A DNA stretch of 5,860 nt from Bacillota bacterium. Lineage in GTDB: Bacteria; Bacillota; Limnochordia; Darwinibacteriales; Darwinibacteriaceae. The notes beneath the pieces were generated by a model. The model ran no database searches. It worked only from the letters and a program-made list of their open reading frames with translations, and was not told where the DNA came from. The stretch covers positions 1 to 5,860 of the forward strand of contig JAAZLB010000073.1 of assembly GCA_012799535.1 (NCBI GenBank), written 5' to 3'. A program made the position numbers and the translations under genes. Of the stretch, positions 5,835 through 5,860 are shown piece after piece. The first letter of the stretch is position 1. Each line of letters starts with the position of its first letter.

Positions 5835-5860
5835 GTGAGAAGGGTTGAACTAAACATGAC
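5835..5860 (+). CDS. Start of an ORF, possibly a transposase (partial)
   Basis: Eight complete codons, reading MRRVELNM from GTG, run off the right edge. GAGGTGA (5824-5830) is well placed upstream. A later in-frame ATG at 5856 is an alternative start. The product cannot be identified from this fragment; a transposase is guessed from the repeats and the SD-covering hairpin before it. Confidence 0.4.

Larger units (their letters stand above)
5707..5860 (+). mobile_element. Probable left end of an insertion sequence (partial)
   Basis: This non-coding stretch lies behind the infC promoter, where a thrS-type neighbour is often found in related bacteria. It holds direct repeats with an ATGTC core, an inverted repeat that covers an SD, and the beginning of a plus-strand ORF, all facing away from infC. 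The arrangement resembles a transposase-binding end plus a shielded transposase start. The short N-terminus reminds me of ISNCY/IS1202-group transposases, but eight residues are too few to decide. The exact outer boundary is unknown; it must be at or right of about 5707 if the -35 box is native. Confidence 0.42.

Overview
The window looks like core translation DNA from a Gram-positive, Peptococcaceae-like or related Clostridia bacterium. Evidence for this is the gene order infC-rpmI-rplT-TrmH/SpoU methyltransferase-pheS-pheT, strong AGGAGG-type ribosome sites, a T-box riboswitch on the Phe-tRNA synthetase genes, and a YqzL-like micro-protein. All recognisable housekeeping genes lie on the minus strand, so transcription runs from right to left.

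Right edge (about 5707-5860): roughly 150 bp that does not belong to the infC unit. It carries two clear and one weak direct repeat, then an inverted repeat overlapping a Shine-Dalgarno (SD) sequence, then the first eight codons of a plus-strand reading frame that leaves the window. I read it as the probable left end of an insertion sequence, but the family cannot be proven from here.

Region 4302-5706 is the infC operon: a sigma-A-type promoter (TTGACG-17 bp-TATACT), a structured leader of about 175 nt ending in an intrinsic terminator (an L20-leader-type attenuator), then infC (IF3, starting at the rare codon AUU), rpmI (L35), rplT (L20) and a second terminator. The TrmH-family 23S rRNA methyltransferase gene follows; its SD directly abuts the U-tract of that terminator, so it probably depends on readthrough.

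Region 1-3449 is the second unit: a promoter (TTGTAA-17 bp-TATAAT), a 36-codon YqzL-like gene, a complete T-box leader with a UUC (Phe) specifier and its terminator, pheS (GTG start), and pheT, which runs off the left edge after 652 codons.

Together the genes make an initiation factor, two large-subunit ribosomal proteins, a predicted rRNA 2'-O-methyltransferase and both Phe-tRNA synthetase subunits. Three intrinsic terminators divide the stretch, and at least two are expected to be conditional: one sensing free L20, one sensing uncharged tRNA-Phe. Nothing here is clearly a new system. The least ordinary points are the T-box placed immediately after a micro-ORF, the SD abutting a terminator, and the putative mobile element inserted just behind the infC promoter.
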